Of a stretch of DNA of 64,000 nt, positions 1-9,237 are shown in pieces. The first letter of the stretch is position 1. Each line of letters opens with the position of its first letter. Below the pieces are notes generated by a model. The model saw nothing but the letters and a program-made list of their open reading frames with translations, was not told where the DNA came from and made no database searches. A program made the translations under genes and the position numbers. Source of the DNA: Bdellovibrio bacteriovorus (lineage in GTDB: Bacteria > Bdellovibrionota > Bdellovibrionia > Bdellovibrionales > Bdellovibrionaceae); the NCBI RefSeq assembly GCF_001592755.1, contig NZ_LUKF01000007.1, forward strand, positions 1 through 64,000, in the 5' to 3' direction.

Positions 1-142
1 TCAGTGGTGCGCTCTCTCTGCGAGCGGTTCCGTCCGGAAAAGATTCAAAGACCTGCGCCGTGCACTCTATTTTTTCGGAAATTGCGAAGGCAGAGACCGG
101 TAAAAAGAAAAATAAAACTACAGATAAAATACGCTTGAACAT
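1..142 (-). CDS. Exported protein, 5' end only
   Basis: The first 47 codons of a minus-strand gene enter the window and run off its left edge. Translation from the ATG at 142 gives a classic signal peptide: MFKR, a hydrophobic stretch rich in L, V and F, then a likely signal peptidase site after PVSAFA. A strong purine-rich ribosome binding site (GAGGGGGG) lies 3-10 bases upstream. The visible mature part has one Cys and no recognisable domain, so no function is offered. It is read in the same direction as the fibre genes, about 100 bases after the first, and has its own possible promoter in the gap. Confidence 0.7.
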   Translation of the reverse strand, partial: MFKRILSVVLFFFLPVSAFAISEKIECTAQVFESFPDGTARRESAPL

Positions 143-167
143 AAGCCCCCCTCAAAGCCTTGGGGGA

Positions 168-196
168 AGTCTATGAAGTTTTATTTTGAATTCCAA
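168..196 (-). promoter_or_regulatory. Possible sigma70-type promoter for the exported-protein gene
   Basis: On the minus strand TTGGAA (191-196) and TAGACT (168-173) are separated by exactly 17 bases, a fair match to -35/-10 boxes, and lie just upstream of the gene starting at 142. The region between this promoter and the start codon contains CCCCC and GGGGG runs that could pair and cover the ribosome binding site. Confidence 0.35.
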
Positions 197-249
197 TAAA
201 ATAAGAAATTTCCTCGCAGAATATTTTTTATTTCAGATATCAGTCATTT

Positions 250-3200
250 TTATTTTGAAAGGCCCAGCTTCTGTTCCAAACGTTCAAGTCGCTTTTTTAG
301 ATCGGCATTTTCGTCTTTAAGTTCTTTGATGGCGTTGTTCTTTTTTTCGTTTTCTTCTTCTAACGAGGCAATTCGGCGGTCGTGGGCTTCTATTTTTGCC
401 GACAAGCGCTGCAGTTGTTGTTCAGAGGCCTTACAAATCCCATACAGCTCTTTGGTAGATTCGATCAAGGGAGACACCAGCTTTGCGTAGTTCACCGATT
501 TATACCCATTCGCATCCGTTGATACGGCCTCGGGGAATACTTTCTCTGTTTCCTGAGCGATCACACCAATATCCGCGACCTTTTCAATCGCCACGGGCGT
601 GCTTTCGGGGATCCAATTAAAACGCACACCATTTAATTTTAGGACGTGCTCTAAAGCGCTCTCGATAGGTCGGATGTCCTTCTTAAAGCGACGATCCGAA
701 GGAGTATTCCAAGCGGTGGCGTAGGCCGTTCCGTTCACCGTGAATAGCTGTGAAGGAGCTGCCGTACCAACGCCGACAAAGCCATCAGTACTGCGAATAA
801 ACAATCGACTTACAGCAGATGCGTTTGTTTCAAATGAGAATCCAACGCTATCGGTATACCGCAATCGCCCGTGGTAATCGACCGCCAAATTGGAACTTCC
901 TCGAAAGTCGATGAAGGACGTGTCATCATTTCCACTGGCGATTTCAAAGCCTCCATCTTGAGAAGACGCGCGAATGTAACCGCCATTCACAGAATTCATG
1001 ATGTCTAAATCGGAAGAAGGCGACGTAGTTCCTATACCGACATACCCACCACCGTTGATAGTCAATCTTGGCGCGTTACCCGTGATCAAGTGTAAAGGCA
1101 CCGCACTTCCGGTACCAACAAGCATTGATGAAGACGGTTTGCCATTCCAACTACGAACAGCCACGGCATCAGCTGCGGAAACGCTTCCAAAAGAACCAGA
1201 GTGCGCTGACGAATAAGCCACGACTTCCATCGCTGCACTATCGGACTCGGCGGCGAATCCCGCGTAGGCTCCGACAGAAGTATTGGAGTTCTGCGCACGA
1301 ATCGCCGTAAAACCATCAAAGGATTTTAAAACATCCAAAGGAACTGTCGGAGATGTATTTCCAATTCCAACGTATCCATTTCCATCAATGCGCATTCTTT
1401 CCGTGCGAGTCGCAGCTCCGGTGCTTGTGGTTTCAAAAGTCATTCTAGATCCACGATTTGTCGTAGATTGGTTTTCCGTGGCACTGACTTCAATCGCTGA
1501 TGTCGTCGTACCTGTTCCCGAACCGTCATGTGCGCGGAAATAAAATCCACCAATGGTGTTTCCTGAAAGGACACCGGTGTTCGATGCCAACGTGCCTCGA
1601 GTCCGTGTCATCATCAAAGCCGCCCCATTATAGTCTGAATCAGAAGAGTGGAATAAGCGCTGTTGGAAAGCATCTGTTGATTGAACATCGACACTATAAG
1701 AAGGAGATGAAGCTCCGACACCTAAATAGCCTGAAGATGTCAGGTAGAGTTTCTGGTAAGTCCCACCCATCCCCAAATCCATACGACTTGTGGAATAGTC
1801 TACCGACAAGAAATTAGTGTAGCCACCGCAAGCGACCGACACACACTTTCCCATATTCATGCTTGTACCGTTGGTATAAAAACTGGTTAAGGTGCCCCCG
1901 CGATCCATAATGAATTGAGAAAACTGTCCTGTATCCCCTTTTACGACGAACGAATGATTCGTCCCTGTATAAGCCGTGCCGGAGCCGCCAGCGACGATGA
2001 TACCGTCATCATAGAAGAGTTTTGTTCCAGAGGCCTGCCATTGACCTAAAGTTGAAGGTAAAGCACTTGCAGGAAGTCGACCAGAGCCATCAAGTAATAA
2101 AACTTCGTTCGCCGCCGTACCCGCCGCTTTTGTCGCCGCACTACCAAGTCCGGTGACTTGCGTATTCGCAATAGAAATACTCTGACACTCAAACTTGTCA
2201 GTGATGGAACTCCAATTCAAAGTTTGAGAAGCCGTACAGCCCGCAATATTGAAAGCACTGCCACCAGTTGAATTTGTCAGTTCACTTAACTTAACGAAGG
2301 AAGGCGCCCATTTGCCAGTGCCACCGTCCCATTTCAAAACTTGATTGGCACTGCCGCCAGTAGAAATACCTGTACCGCCATTTGCAATTGGCAGAACTCC
2401 CGTTACATCCGTCGTAAGATCCACAGTGCTCGATCCATTTGTAGCTGCCGTGATTCTTCCTTGCGCGTCGACTGAGATATTTGCTTTCGTATAAGATCCC
2501 GGAGTCACCGCCGTGTTTGCCAGTGAAATTGTCCCTGTAGAAGTGATAGGACCACCACTAAGACCGGTGCCCGTTGCAATGTTCGTAACAGTACCGCTGG
2601 AAGAAGTATCGGTATCATTCGCACATTCCCAGCGAGAGTTGGCTGCGATCCACTTTAAAACTTGGCCATCACTACAAGCCACATTATTGGGTTTATAAGT
2701 TAAGTATTTTGTAGCAACACTTTGAATATCACCGAAATCCAGTGTCACTGCTCCCGTTTTGGTCGCAACTGAAGTTACTGGAAAAGCGATGTTCGCATTG
2801 CCTGCCGTGGTCAATCTTCCTTGAGCATCGACAGTGAAAGTGCCTACCTGGGTTGTTGAACCGTAAGCTCCCGCAGTCACCGCGGTGTTGGCTAAGGAAA
2901 TTGTTCCGGTTGAAGTAATGGGACCACCGCTTAAACCCGTTCCCGTTGCGATGTTAGTGACAGTCCCGCCAGCATTAGAATCATTGGCCGGAGCCCACTT
3001 GGTTCCGTCGTATTTAAGAACCTGCCCTGAAGTAAGACCCGTAGTATCGACATCGACACCTTTAATTTTATTCACGACGACAGCACCGATAGTTCCGCTG
3101 ACATCACCCGCAACGGAAACATTGATGGCTTGACATTGAAATGCGCCCGCAACGGAATTCCAGTAAGGAGTTTGATGGGCTCCACAATTAGCACTGCCCA

Positions 3201-4161
3201 CAGCTGAGTTAAACGCTGACGTCGTTTGATAGTTGCTTAAAGTCGAAGAAAGATTTGTGACATCGGAAATCGCGATACTTGCCGGAGCCCAATTGGTTCC
3301 AGAATATTTAAAAAACTGCCCCGATGTAGGAACTGTCGTTGCCACCACGACACCTTGTAACTTGCTCACTGTCGGATCGGGATATGTACCGCCCAAATCT
3401 CCACCGGCATTTCCTGTGGGGGTGCGAGCATCCGTAAAACGTGAATCATTTCCTGCCGCCACGGTATTTGCAGCGGTTCCCACATTCACCGTGATTTGTG
3501 GGGTGGAGTTTCCGTTCGTTACGGTCGCGTAGGCGTTTCCTGATGTGACGTTCGTGACTGTGCCACCGCTAGCACCGGTCACCGGCGCACATGAAAAAGA
3601 AGTTCCATCGAAAGTAAGAAAGTTATTCGCCGGACAACTGGTGACCGTATTTTTTAATACGAAATCATTGGCTTGGTAAGTTCCTAACTTTTCCGCTGCG
3701 GCAGAGTAAGCCGCATAGGGAACAGTACGAATGGTATTGTCTGGTGAAATTGTTTTCCAGCCCGAGCCATCGTGAAAACGCACGCGCAATCTTCTTTGAT
3801 CTCCCGAAGCGGCATTGTAAGTCGACCCACCATCGCAAGCGAATGAAGCCGAGTTATTGAAAGAATCTAAAAGTTTAAAAGTCGCAGAGACAGGGTGGCT
3901 TTGAGTTCCCCCACCAATGGGCACATCAAACACCCCACCTGAATTGGTCATGTCGATGTGATCGATTTGTTCACGATAGATAATGCATTGACCATTAGGA
4001 CTTGTGATTTCAAATTGAAAACTGACGTTATTAAATTCGAGCGGCGATCCGTCGGCCTTTAGAATACGACCTTGATAAGTTAATTGAGGCGGTGAAGCCT
4101 GCGCAGCGAGCGCAAGAAAATTCATGATCAACAGTAACGTGCCGGAGACTATGTTTCTCAT
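250..4161 (-). CDS. Giant secreted fibre protein with C-terminal S74 intramolecular chaperone domain (MAT-like)
   Basis: This 1303-residue protein has a signal peptide (about 1-22), an N-terminal domain shared with the next gene (about 23-165, starting at PPQLTYQGRI), a long shaft of Thr/Gly/Ser-rich repeats resembling phage tail fibres (GTGLSGGPITSTGTISLANT, twice), and several copies of a G-x-VGIG-x-x-SP-type motif at about 800-1130. It ends with a peptidase S74/endosialidase-chaperone domain starting SDRRFK (Ser1155 and Lys1160 fit the Ser-Lys dyad of the family) and a Glu/Lys-rich coiled coil (about 1240-1300). Such domains trimerise fibres and may cleave themselves off. Proteins of this build in B. 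bacteriovorus were described as mosaic adhesive trimer fibres acting at the prey surface; membership and role here are inferred. The ligand-binding part is probably the unique region at about 700-1130. No clear Shine-Dalgarno precedes the start. Confidence 0.85.
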   Translation of the reverse strand: MRNIVSGTLLLIMNFLALAAQASPPQLTYQGRILKADGSPLEFNNVSFQFEITSPNGQCIIYREQIDHIDMTNSGGVFDVPIGGGTQSHPVSATFKLLDSFNNSASFACDGGSTYNAASGDQRRLRVRFHDGSGWKTISPDNTIRTVPYAAYSAAAEKLGTYQANDFVLKNTVTSCPANNFLTFDGTSFSCAPVTGASGGTVTNVTSGNAYATVTNGNSTPQITVNVGTAANTVAAGNDSRFTDARTPTGNAGGDLGGTYPDPTVSKLQGVVVATTVPTSGQFFKYSGTNWAPASIAISDVTNLSSTLSNYQTTSAFNSAVGSANCGAHQTPYWNSVAGAFQCQAINVSVAGDVSGTIGAVVVNKIKGVDVDTTGLTSGQVLKYDGTKWAPANDSNAGGTVTNIATGTGLSGGPITSTGTISLANTAVTAGAYGSTTQVGTFTVDAQGRLTTAGNANIAFPVTSVATKTGAVTLDFGDIQSVATKYLTYKPNNVACSDGQVLKWIAANSRWECANDTDTSSSGTVTNIATGTGLSGGPITSTGTISLANTAVTPGSYTKANISVDAQGRITAATNGSSTVDLTTDVTGVLPIANGGTGISTGGSANQVLKWDGGTGKWAPSFVKLSELTNSTGGSAFNIAGCTASQTLNWSSITDKFECQSISIANTQVTGLGSAATKAAGTAANEVLLLDGSGRLPASALPSTLGQWQASGTKLFYDDGIIVAGGSGTAYTGTNHSFVVKGDTGQFSQFIMDRGGTLTSFYTNGTSMNMGKCVSVACGGYTNFLSVDYSTSRMDLGMGGTYQKLYLTSSGYLGVGASSPSYSVDVQSTDAFQQRLFHSSDSDYNGAALMMTRTRGTLASNTGVLSGNTIGGFYFRAHDGSGTGTTTSAIEVSATENQSTTNRGSRMTFETTSTGAATRTERMRIDGNGYVGIGNTSPTVPLDVLKSFDGFTAIRAQNSNTSVGAYAGFAAESDSAAMEVVAYSSAHSGSFGSVSAADAVAVRSWNGKPSSSMLVGTGSAVPLHLITGNAPRLTINGGGYVGIGTTSPSSDLDIMNSVNGGYIRASSQDGGFEIASGNDDTSFIDFRGSSNLAVDYHGRLRYTDSVGFSFETNASAVSRLFIRSTDGFVGVGTAAPSQLFTVNGTAYATAWNTPSDRRFKKDIRPIESALEHVLKLNGVRFNWIPESTPVAIEKVADIGVIAQETEKVFPEAVSTDANGYKSVNYAKLVSPLIESTKELYGICKASEQQLQRLSAKIEAHDRRIASLEEENEKKNNAIKELKDENADLKKRLERLEQKLGLSK
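2496..2972 (-). repeat. Internal repeats in the first fibre gene (two ~105-bp copies)
   Basis: Two segments at about 2496-2602 and 2866-2972 encode almost the same shaft module (GTVTNIATGTGLSGGPITST and onward, then SLANTAVT and a TVDAQGR motif). Two further copies lie in the paralogous gene at about 6144-6250 and 6520-6626. The four copies differ at many third codon positions, so the protein sequence is better conserved than the DNA. Confidence 0.8.
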
Positions 4162-4171
4162 ATATCACTTA

Positions 4172-4194
4172 TCGGCGTTTTAAGCGCTCGCCGA
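4172..4194 (-). promoter_or_regulatory. Leader hairpin before the first fibre gene
   Basis: TCGGCG and CGCCGA form a perfect 6-bp inverted repeat with an 11-base loop, ending 11 bases before the fibre start codon. No Shine-Dalgarno is visible in the short spacer, so the hairpin may position or hinder ribosomes. The spacer (CCGATA, four bases, then A-rich up to ATGAG) resembles the spacer before the paralogous gene at 7803. Confidence 0.35.
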
Positions 4195-4226
4195 GAGATT
4201 GTTGTTAAAAGTTAATAAAGATATGT

Positions 4227-4269
4227 GTTCCGTACGGTCTCATCCTGAGACGCTTCTCCAAGAACACGT
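4227..4269. promoter_or_regulatory. Nested inverted repeats between the two fibre genes
   Basis: An outer pair GTGTTC/GAACAC (4227-4232 and 4264-4269) encloses a perfect inner pair GTCTCA/TGAGAC with a three-base loop (4239-4253). There is no T run, so it is not a typical terminator; it could be a leader structure of the downstream fibre gene or an operator. Confidence 0.3.
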
Positions 4270-4347
4270 CGGGTTTTATCAAGGGAAGTCAGGAGTAATT
4301 CGAATACCCATCATAGCTCTGGAACAGTGCAGATGATGTATGAGTTC

Positions 4348-7300
4348 CTATTTCTGAGTGTCCATCTTATCAAGGCGCTGTTCGATCTTTTCTAAGCGAT
4401 CTTTTAAAGCTTCGTTCTCTTTCTTCAAAGTCTCAATCTGTGCGCTTTGATCAAGATAAAGTTTATGCAGTTCCTTCACCGCTTCTACCAAGGGTGCTAC
4501 TAAGTTTTGATAGGCCACACTCAGGTATCCTGATTTCGTCGTGCGCACGGCTTCTGGAAATACTTTTTCTACGTCTTGCGCGATAAGACCCATTTGCTTT
4601 TCTGAATCACGAGCGCGGTCTTTCCAGTAGTAAGTCACTCCATTAAGCTGATTGATCTTTGCTAGACTTGCCGGGATTCTTTCGATGTTTTCTTTTAAAC
4701 GGATATCTGAGTTTTGCGTTAGTGTTCCCGCCATCACGCCATTACCGCTTGAAGTAAAGTAAGTGTTTTGGACACCGTTGGTACCCAAAGCCAGCGTGGC
4801 TTCGACGTACGCATCCCACGTCCAAAGACCGCCGCCCCATCCTGTTGGTGGAGAAGTTAAATTGATCGGATGCAACTTTAAAAAGGGAGAAGTGCCTGAG
4901 TTCAACGCCACCCATTCTCCACCCACCATATTGTTCACGCGGAAAATGAGAGCATTGATAAGACCGGTTCCCACGTTGGATCTAAATCCCATGGCTGCTC
5001 TTTCCATATCTGTTCCGGTTCCTTGAGCAGAAAGGAAAGAGTTATTAACACCATCACGGGCCATTTGAATTCGCGCGCCCGTACTTAAAAGACTTGAGAG
5101 AGTTACATCACCCGTCATACGGGAAATCTGGAATGGAGTATCGATATAAGCTCCGGCATCGTTCGCGCGATTGATATAGAAGTCGGAACCTAAGTTACTG
5201 CCGCCCTCAGAGGCACTGCTAATACCCATGTGCCAGCGACGCGCGCCTGATGTTGTGAAGTTTAAATATCCAAAGGTTCCGTTCGGTCTATGAATCATCA
5301 GGGCTTCGCCACCCGAGTTCTCGATTGTCGCTGTACCACCGCTGACGTGAAGTTTTGCTCCAGGTGAAGCCGTGCCGATACCGACGTTACCTCCGGAAAG
5401 AATTGTCATACGAGTCGAACCACTTGTCTCAAAACCCAGCGCGTAGGCATCGTTGGTTCCGATAGTGGCCGCGGCGCCGAAGGAATTTCCACCATTTAAA
5501 ATCACACTGCTATTTACGAACGAAGTACATGTCATCAATCCCGTTGCATCAAAGGTCACCATCTGACCGTTGGCGCAGTTAAATGCAATCACAGCTGTGC
5601 CGGTGCCATTAGAAGCTAGAAGTCTATTCGCCGTTAATGAAGTCGATCCCGTACCACCTTTAGAAACAGGAACCGTTGATGGGAAGTTCACGGGATCCGC
5701 ACTGATCGTACCCGAAGTGACAGAAAGTCCGGCACCCACTTGCACGGCCCCTTTGGTCGTCGTTGTTGCATCACTGATTGAAATTGCCGGAGTTGTTGAA
5801 CCTGATGAAACAACAATCGGCGCTGTTCCCGTCACATTCGTCACAGTTCCATTTGTAGGTGTAATCCACTGCAAGCCAGAAGCTTGAGCAGAATTAGCGG
5901 AAAGTACTTGGCCATTTGTTCCTACAGGCAGACGAACATCATTTGTTCCATCGTTGACGATCAAATCACCTTTCGTCGTCGTGGGCGATAAAGCATTAAA
6001 TGCTGCCGTCGCTGTCGTTTGTCCCGTACCACCGTTAGCGATCGGAAGAGTTCCCGTCACTTCAGTTCCAAGATTTACAGCGGCACCATTGCTCGCCGCC
6101 GTTAGACGACCTTGAGCATCGACTGTGATATTCGCGCGAGTGTAAGAACCTGCGGTTACCGCCGTGTTCGCAAGAGAGATTGTGCCCGTAGATGTAATCG
6201 GTCCACCGCTAAGTCCGGTTCCCGTAGCAATATTGGTGACGGTTCCACCTGAAGATGTGTCGACATCATTCGCACATTCCCAACGCAAGTTCGCGTTAAC
6301 CCATTTTAAAGTCTGTCCGTCAGAACAAGCCACATTGTTCGGGCGATAAGTTAAATATTTAGAAGCGGCACTATTGATATCGCCATAATCTAAAGTGACT
6401 GCTCCCGTTTTAGTCGCGACACTCGTCACTGGAAAAGCGATGGCAGAATTTGAAGCTGCTGTTAAACGACCTTGAGCATCCACGGTGAACGTAGGCACTT
6501 GAGTCGTCGAACCATAAGCCCCCGCCGTAACAGATGTGTTCGCCAAAGAAATCGTTCCGGTCGAAGTAATCGGCCCTCCACTGAGGCCCGTTCCGGTTGC
6601 GATATTCGTGACAGTACCGCCGGCATTGCTATCAGACGCTGGCGCCCATTTTGTGCCGTCATATTTTAGAACTTGTCCTGAAGTCAGTCCCGTCGTATCG
6701 ACAGTGACACCTTTGATTTTATTAACGACCACGGCTCCGATAGTCCCACTGACGTCTCCAGCGACAGAGACGTTGATCGACTGACACTGGAAAGATCCTG
6801 AAACTGAATTCCAATAAGGAGTTTGGTGAGCGGCACAATTCGCGCTTCCTACCGCCGTATTAAATGCGGAAGTAGTCAGATAGTTTCCTAACGTCATATT
6901 TAGGTTGGCAACGTCCGACATTGCAATCGCGGATGACAACCACTGAGCTCCGTCGAATTTTAAGAAATGTCCCGAAGTAGGAGCCACTGAAGAAACAGCA
7001 ACATTTTGAATTTTAGCTACAGAAGGATTCGGATAAATTCCGCTTAAATCTCCACCCGCTGAACCCGTAGGAATTCTGGCGTCGTTTAAGCGCGCATCAT
7101 TCCCTGCGGCAACAGTTCCCGCAGTGGTTCCTACAGAGATTCCTATAACAGGAATCGATGCCGTGCCTGATTTTGTAAGTGGAGCCGTGACGTTGACGTC
7201 TGAAACCATACCAGCTCCACCCGCATCATTTTGACAGGTAAAGCTTGTTCCATCAAAAGTCAGATACTGACCTGGAGAACAAGAAGCGACGCTGTTTTTT

Positions 7301-7803
7301 AAAAGAAAATCGCTGGCAAGTTTATCACCCAATTTTTCTGCCGAATGAGCAAACGCTGAAAAAGGCACAGTACGAATTTCATTCGGTGGATCGATGACTT
7401 TCCAACCCGTTCCATCATGAAATTGCACTTTCAGCAGACGCCCGTCGCCTGATAAGGGCGCATATGTCGCGCCACCCGCACAGTTTTGCGTTTCTGAATT
7501 ATTGAAAGCATCTAGAAGAGAAAACAAAGGATCCGTGGGGAACAACTTCGTGCCGCTTCCAATCGGAACGTCGAAGACACCTTTAGAGCTTTGCATGTTG
7601 ATACCGTCTTTTTGTTCACGGTAAATCACACAAGTGCCATTGGGATTAGTAATTTCAAAAAGAAAGCTGACGTTCCCGTATTCTAAGGCGGTTCCATCAG
7701 ACTTCACGATACGACCTTGATAAGTGAAATACTTAGGCGCAGCTATCGCAAAGCAATTCCAAAGAAGTACCAAAATGAGAAGATACGTGCCGGAGAAACT
7801 CAT
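4348..7803 (-). CDS. Second giant fibre protein with S74 chaperone domain (MAT-like paralogue)
   Basis: This 1151-residue protein is a tandem paralogue of the gene at 250-4161. Both share the signal peptide region, the N-terminal domain (KYFTYQGRIVKSDGTALEYG), the repeat shaft up to about residue 600, and the terminal S74 domain. The chaperone domain starts SDIRLKENI (Ser1032, Lys1037) and contains GLIAQ and FPEAV; a coiled coil with KKENEAL and LEKIEQRL heptads closes the protein. The part between about 600 and 1030 is unlike the paralogue and carries one VGIG-x-x-SP motif (NVGIGTASPGAKLHV). A shared anchor and shaft with different outer parts is what a prey-recognition fibre repertoire would look like; this is inference. 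It lies upstream of the other fibre gene on the same strand, 186 bases apart. Confidence 0.85.
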   Translation of the reverse strand: MSFSGTYLLILVLLWNCFAIAAPKYFTYQGRIVKSDGTALEYGNVSFLFEITNPNGTCVIYREQKDGINMQSSKGVFDVPIGSGTKLFPTDPLFSLLDAFNNSETQNCAGGATYAPLSGDGRLLKVQFHDGTGWKVIDPPNEIRTVPFSAFAHSAEKLGDKLASDFLLKNSVASCSPGQYLTFDGTSFTCQNDAGGAGMVSDVNVTAPLTKSGTASIPVIGISVGTTAGTVAAGNDARLNDARIPTGSAGGDLSGIYPNPSVAKIQNVAVSSVAPTSGHFLKFDGAQWLSSAIAMSDVANLNMTLGNYLTTSAFNTAVGSANCAAHQTPYWNSVSGSFQCQSINVSVAGDVSGTIGAVVVNKIKGVTVDTTGLTSGQVLKYDGTKWAPASDSNAGGTVTNIATGTGLSGGPITSTGTISLANTSVTAGAYGSTTQVPTFTVDAQGRLTAASNSAIAFPVTSVATKTGAVTLDYGDINSAASKYLTYRPNNVACSDGQTLKWVNANLRWECANDVDTSSGGTVTNIATGTGLSGGPITSTGTISLANTAVTAGSYTRANITVDAQGRLTAASNGAAVNLGTEVTGTLPIANGGTGQTTATAAFNALSPTTTKGDLIVNDGTNDVRLPVGTNGQVLSANSAQASGLQWITPTNGTVTNVTGTAPIVVSSGSTTPAISISDATTTTKGAVQVGAGLSVTSGTISADPVNFPSTVPVSKGGTGSTSLTANRLLASNGTGTAVIAFNCANGQMVTFDATGLMTCTSFVNSSVILNGGNSFGAAATIGTNDAYALGFETSGSTRMTILSGGNVGIGTASPGAKLHVSGGTATIENSGGEALMIHRPNGTFGYLNFTTSGARRWHMGISSASEGGSNLGSDFYINRANDAGAYIDTPFQISRMTGDVTLSSLLSTGARIQMARDGVNNSFLSAQGTGTDMERAAMGFRSNVGTGLINALIFRVNNMVGGEWVALNSGTSPFLKLHPINLTSPPTGWGGGLWTWDAYVEATLALGTNGVQNTYFTSSGNGVMAGTLTQNSDIRLKENIERIPASLAKINQLNGVTYYWKDRARDSEKQMGLIAQDVEKVFPEAVRTTKSGYLSVAYQNLVAPLVEAVKELHKLYLDQSAQIETLKKENEALKDRLEKIEQRLDKMDTQK
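6144..6626 (-). repeat. Internal repeats in the second fibre gene (two ~105-bp copies)
   Basis: Two copies of the shaft module found in the other fibre gene lie at about 6144-6250 and 6520-6626. They encode the GTGLSGGPITSTGTISLANT stretch with different synonymous codons. Confidence 0.8.
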
Positions 7804-7986
7804 ATTTGATCTATCGGAAGAGTTCGGAGAAATTTAGAGCATTTTTTAACTGAATCTTGATCAGCTTCGATTTAAATCGCTTTTGAAGCAAGTGTGTAGA
7901 TCTCTTAATATTTTTAAGAGTGAGCCTCGACTTCGATAACCAAAATTAAAAGGTAAATTCGGATCGAAACTCATAAGTATACAAAC

Positions 7987-8016
7987 AAAAAAAGCCCCGT
8001 CTTTCGACGAGGCTTC
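7987..8016 (-). terminator. recA terminator
   Basis: On the minus strand, a few dozen bases after the recA stop, AAGCCTCGTC pairs with GACGGGGCTT around a GAAA tetraloop and is followed by seven T. This is a strong Rho-independent terminator and separates recA from the fibre genes. Confidence 0.9.
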
Positions 8017-8043
8017 ATAACTTTGAATCAATGATTCAGAAGA

Positions 8044-9171
8044 TTAGTGCTTACCTTTTTTTGATTTTTTAGGTGCTGCTTCTTCTGCCTCAACCGGCTC
8101 TGTACCTTCGTGGTCTTCGCCGTTATTGCCATTAGCATCAACCAACAATTTACCAATACCATTCGCTGCCAAGATTTTCGCGCGAAGTTCAGTCATGTAC
8201 TCTGGATGTTCTTTCAAGAATGTTTTTGCAGCATCACGGCCTTGACCCATGCGCTCACCATTCATAGAGAACCAGGCACCTGATTTTTCAACCAAGTTTG
8301 CAGTTACCGCTAGATCTAGCAAGTCCCCTTCTTCAGAAATACCTTCACCGTACATCAAGTCGAATTCAACTTTTGTGAACGGAGGAGCCATTTTGTTCTT
8401 CACAACTTTCACCGCCGTACGGTTTCCAGTCACGTCTTCACCGTTTTTGATCGCGCCCACACGGCGTACATCCAAACGAACTGAAGAATAGAATTTCAAT
8501 GCGTTACCACCTGTTGTTGTTTCAGGGTTACCGAACATAACACCGATCTTCATACGGATTTGGTTGATGAAGATAACCAGTGTGTTGGAACGATTGATAG
8601 CCGCTGTCAACTTACGAAGAGCTTGAGACATCAAACGAGCTTGAAGACCTACGTGAGAATCACCCATCTCACCTTCGATCTCTGCACGAGGAACCAACGC
8701 CGCTACGGAGTCGACAACCAATACGTCGATCGCGCCAGAGCGAACTAGAGTCTCTGTGATTTCCAAAGCTTGTTCACCCGTGTCTGGTTGAGAGATCAAA
8801 AGATCTTCTGTGTTTACACCCAATTTACGAGCGTAGTTAACGTCCAACGCGTGCTCCGCATCGACGAAAGCGACAACGCCGCCTTTTTTCTGAGCTTGAG
8901 CGATCACAGACAAGCAAAGAGTTGTTTTACCAGAAGACTCTGGACCGTAGATTTCTACGATACGACCTTTTGGAAGACCACCGATACCCAAAGCGATATC
9001 CAAGCTCAAAGCACCTGTGCTGATCGCTTCAACATCTTTCACTAGAGTTTCGTTTGCGCCCAAGCGCATGATCGAACCTTTACCGAATTGCTTTTCAATA
9101 GCAGAAACTGCTAGCTCCAAAGCTTTAGATTTTTCGCCGTTTACTTTGCCGTCTACAGAAGCGTTTGCCAT
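8044..9171 (-). CDS. recA: Recombinase RecA
   Basis: RecA forms filaments on single-stranded DNA, drives strand exchange and stimulates LexA self-cleavage. The 375-residue protein shows the Walker A motif GPESSGKTT (from residue 76), the MAW-type region [13 protein letters not shown], Walker [10 protein letters not shown], and the conserved [14 protein letters not shown] and [10 protein letters not shown] segments. Its acidic C-terminal tail ends in a Lys-rich KKSKKGKH. The start is supported by GAGAGGAAC upstream of ATG. The upstream gene ends 66 bases away and a perfect palindrome sits in the leader. recX lies about 5 kb away next to alaS rather than behind recA. Confidence 0.98.
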   Translation of the reverse strand: MANASVDGKVNGEKSKALELAVSAIEKQFGKGSIMRLGANETLVKDVEAISTGALSLDIALGIGGLPKGRIVEIYGPESSGKTTLCLSVIAQAQKKGGVVAFVDAEHALDVNYARKLGVNTEDLLISQPDTGEQALEITETLVRSGAIDVLVVDSVAALVPRAEIEGEMGDSHVGLQARLMSQALRKLTAAINRSNTLVIFINQIRMKIGVMFGNPETTTGGNALKFYSSVRLDVRRVGAIKNGEDVTGNRTAVKVVKNKMAPPFTKVEFDLMYGEGISEEGDLLDLAVTANLVEKSGAWFSMNGERMGQGRDAAKTFLKEHPEYMTELRAKILAANGIGKLLVDANGNNGEDHEGTEPVEAEEAAPKKSKKGKH

Positions 9172-9185
9172 CTGTTGTTCCTCTC

Positions 9186-9203
9186 TCGTAGCACTTGCTA
9201 CGA
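9186..9203 (-). promoter_or_regulatory. Perfect 8+8 bp palindrome in the recA leader
   Basis: TCGTAGCA and TGCTACGA are perfect inverted repeats separated by two bases, ending just before the recA ribosome binding site. It does not match the LexA box reported for B. bacteriovorus (TTAC-N3-GTAA) nor the enterobacterial or Gram-positive boxes. It may be an operator for another repressor or an RNA hairpin next to the Shine-Dalgarno. Confidence 0.5.
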
Positions 9204-9237
9204 CTCTTTAATGTTAAATGTTCTGGCCGAGGCCGTT

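Noticed and set aside
998-3532. Plus-strand ORFs within the fibre genes
   Set aside because: They are shadows of the minus-strand fibre genes caused by repeat composition.
9186-9203. LexA operator for recA
   Set aside because: Does not match TTAC-N3-GTAA, GTTC-N7-GTTC or CTGT-N8-ACAG patterns.
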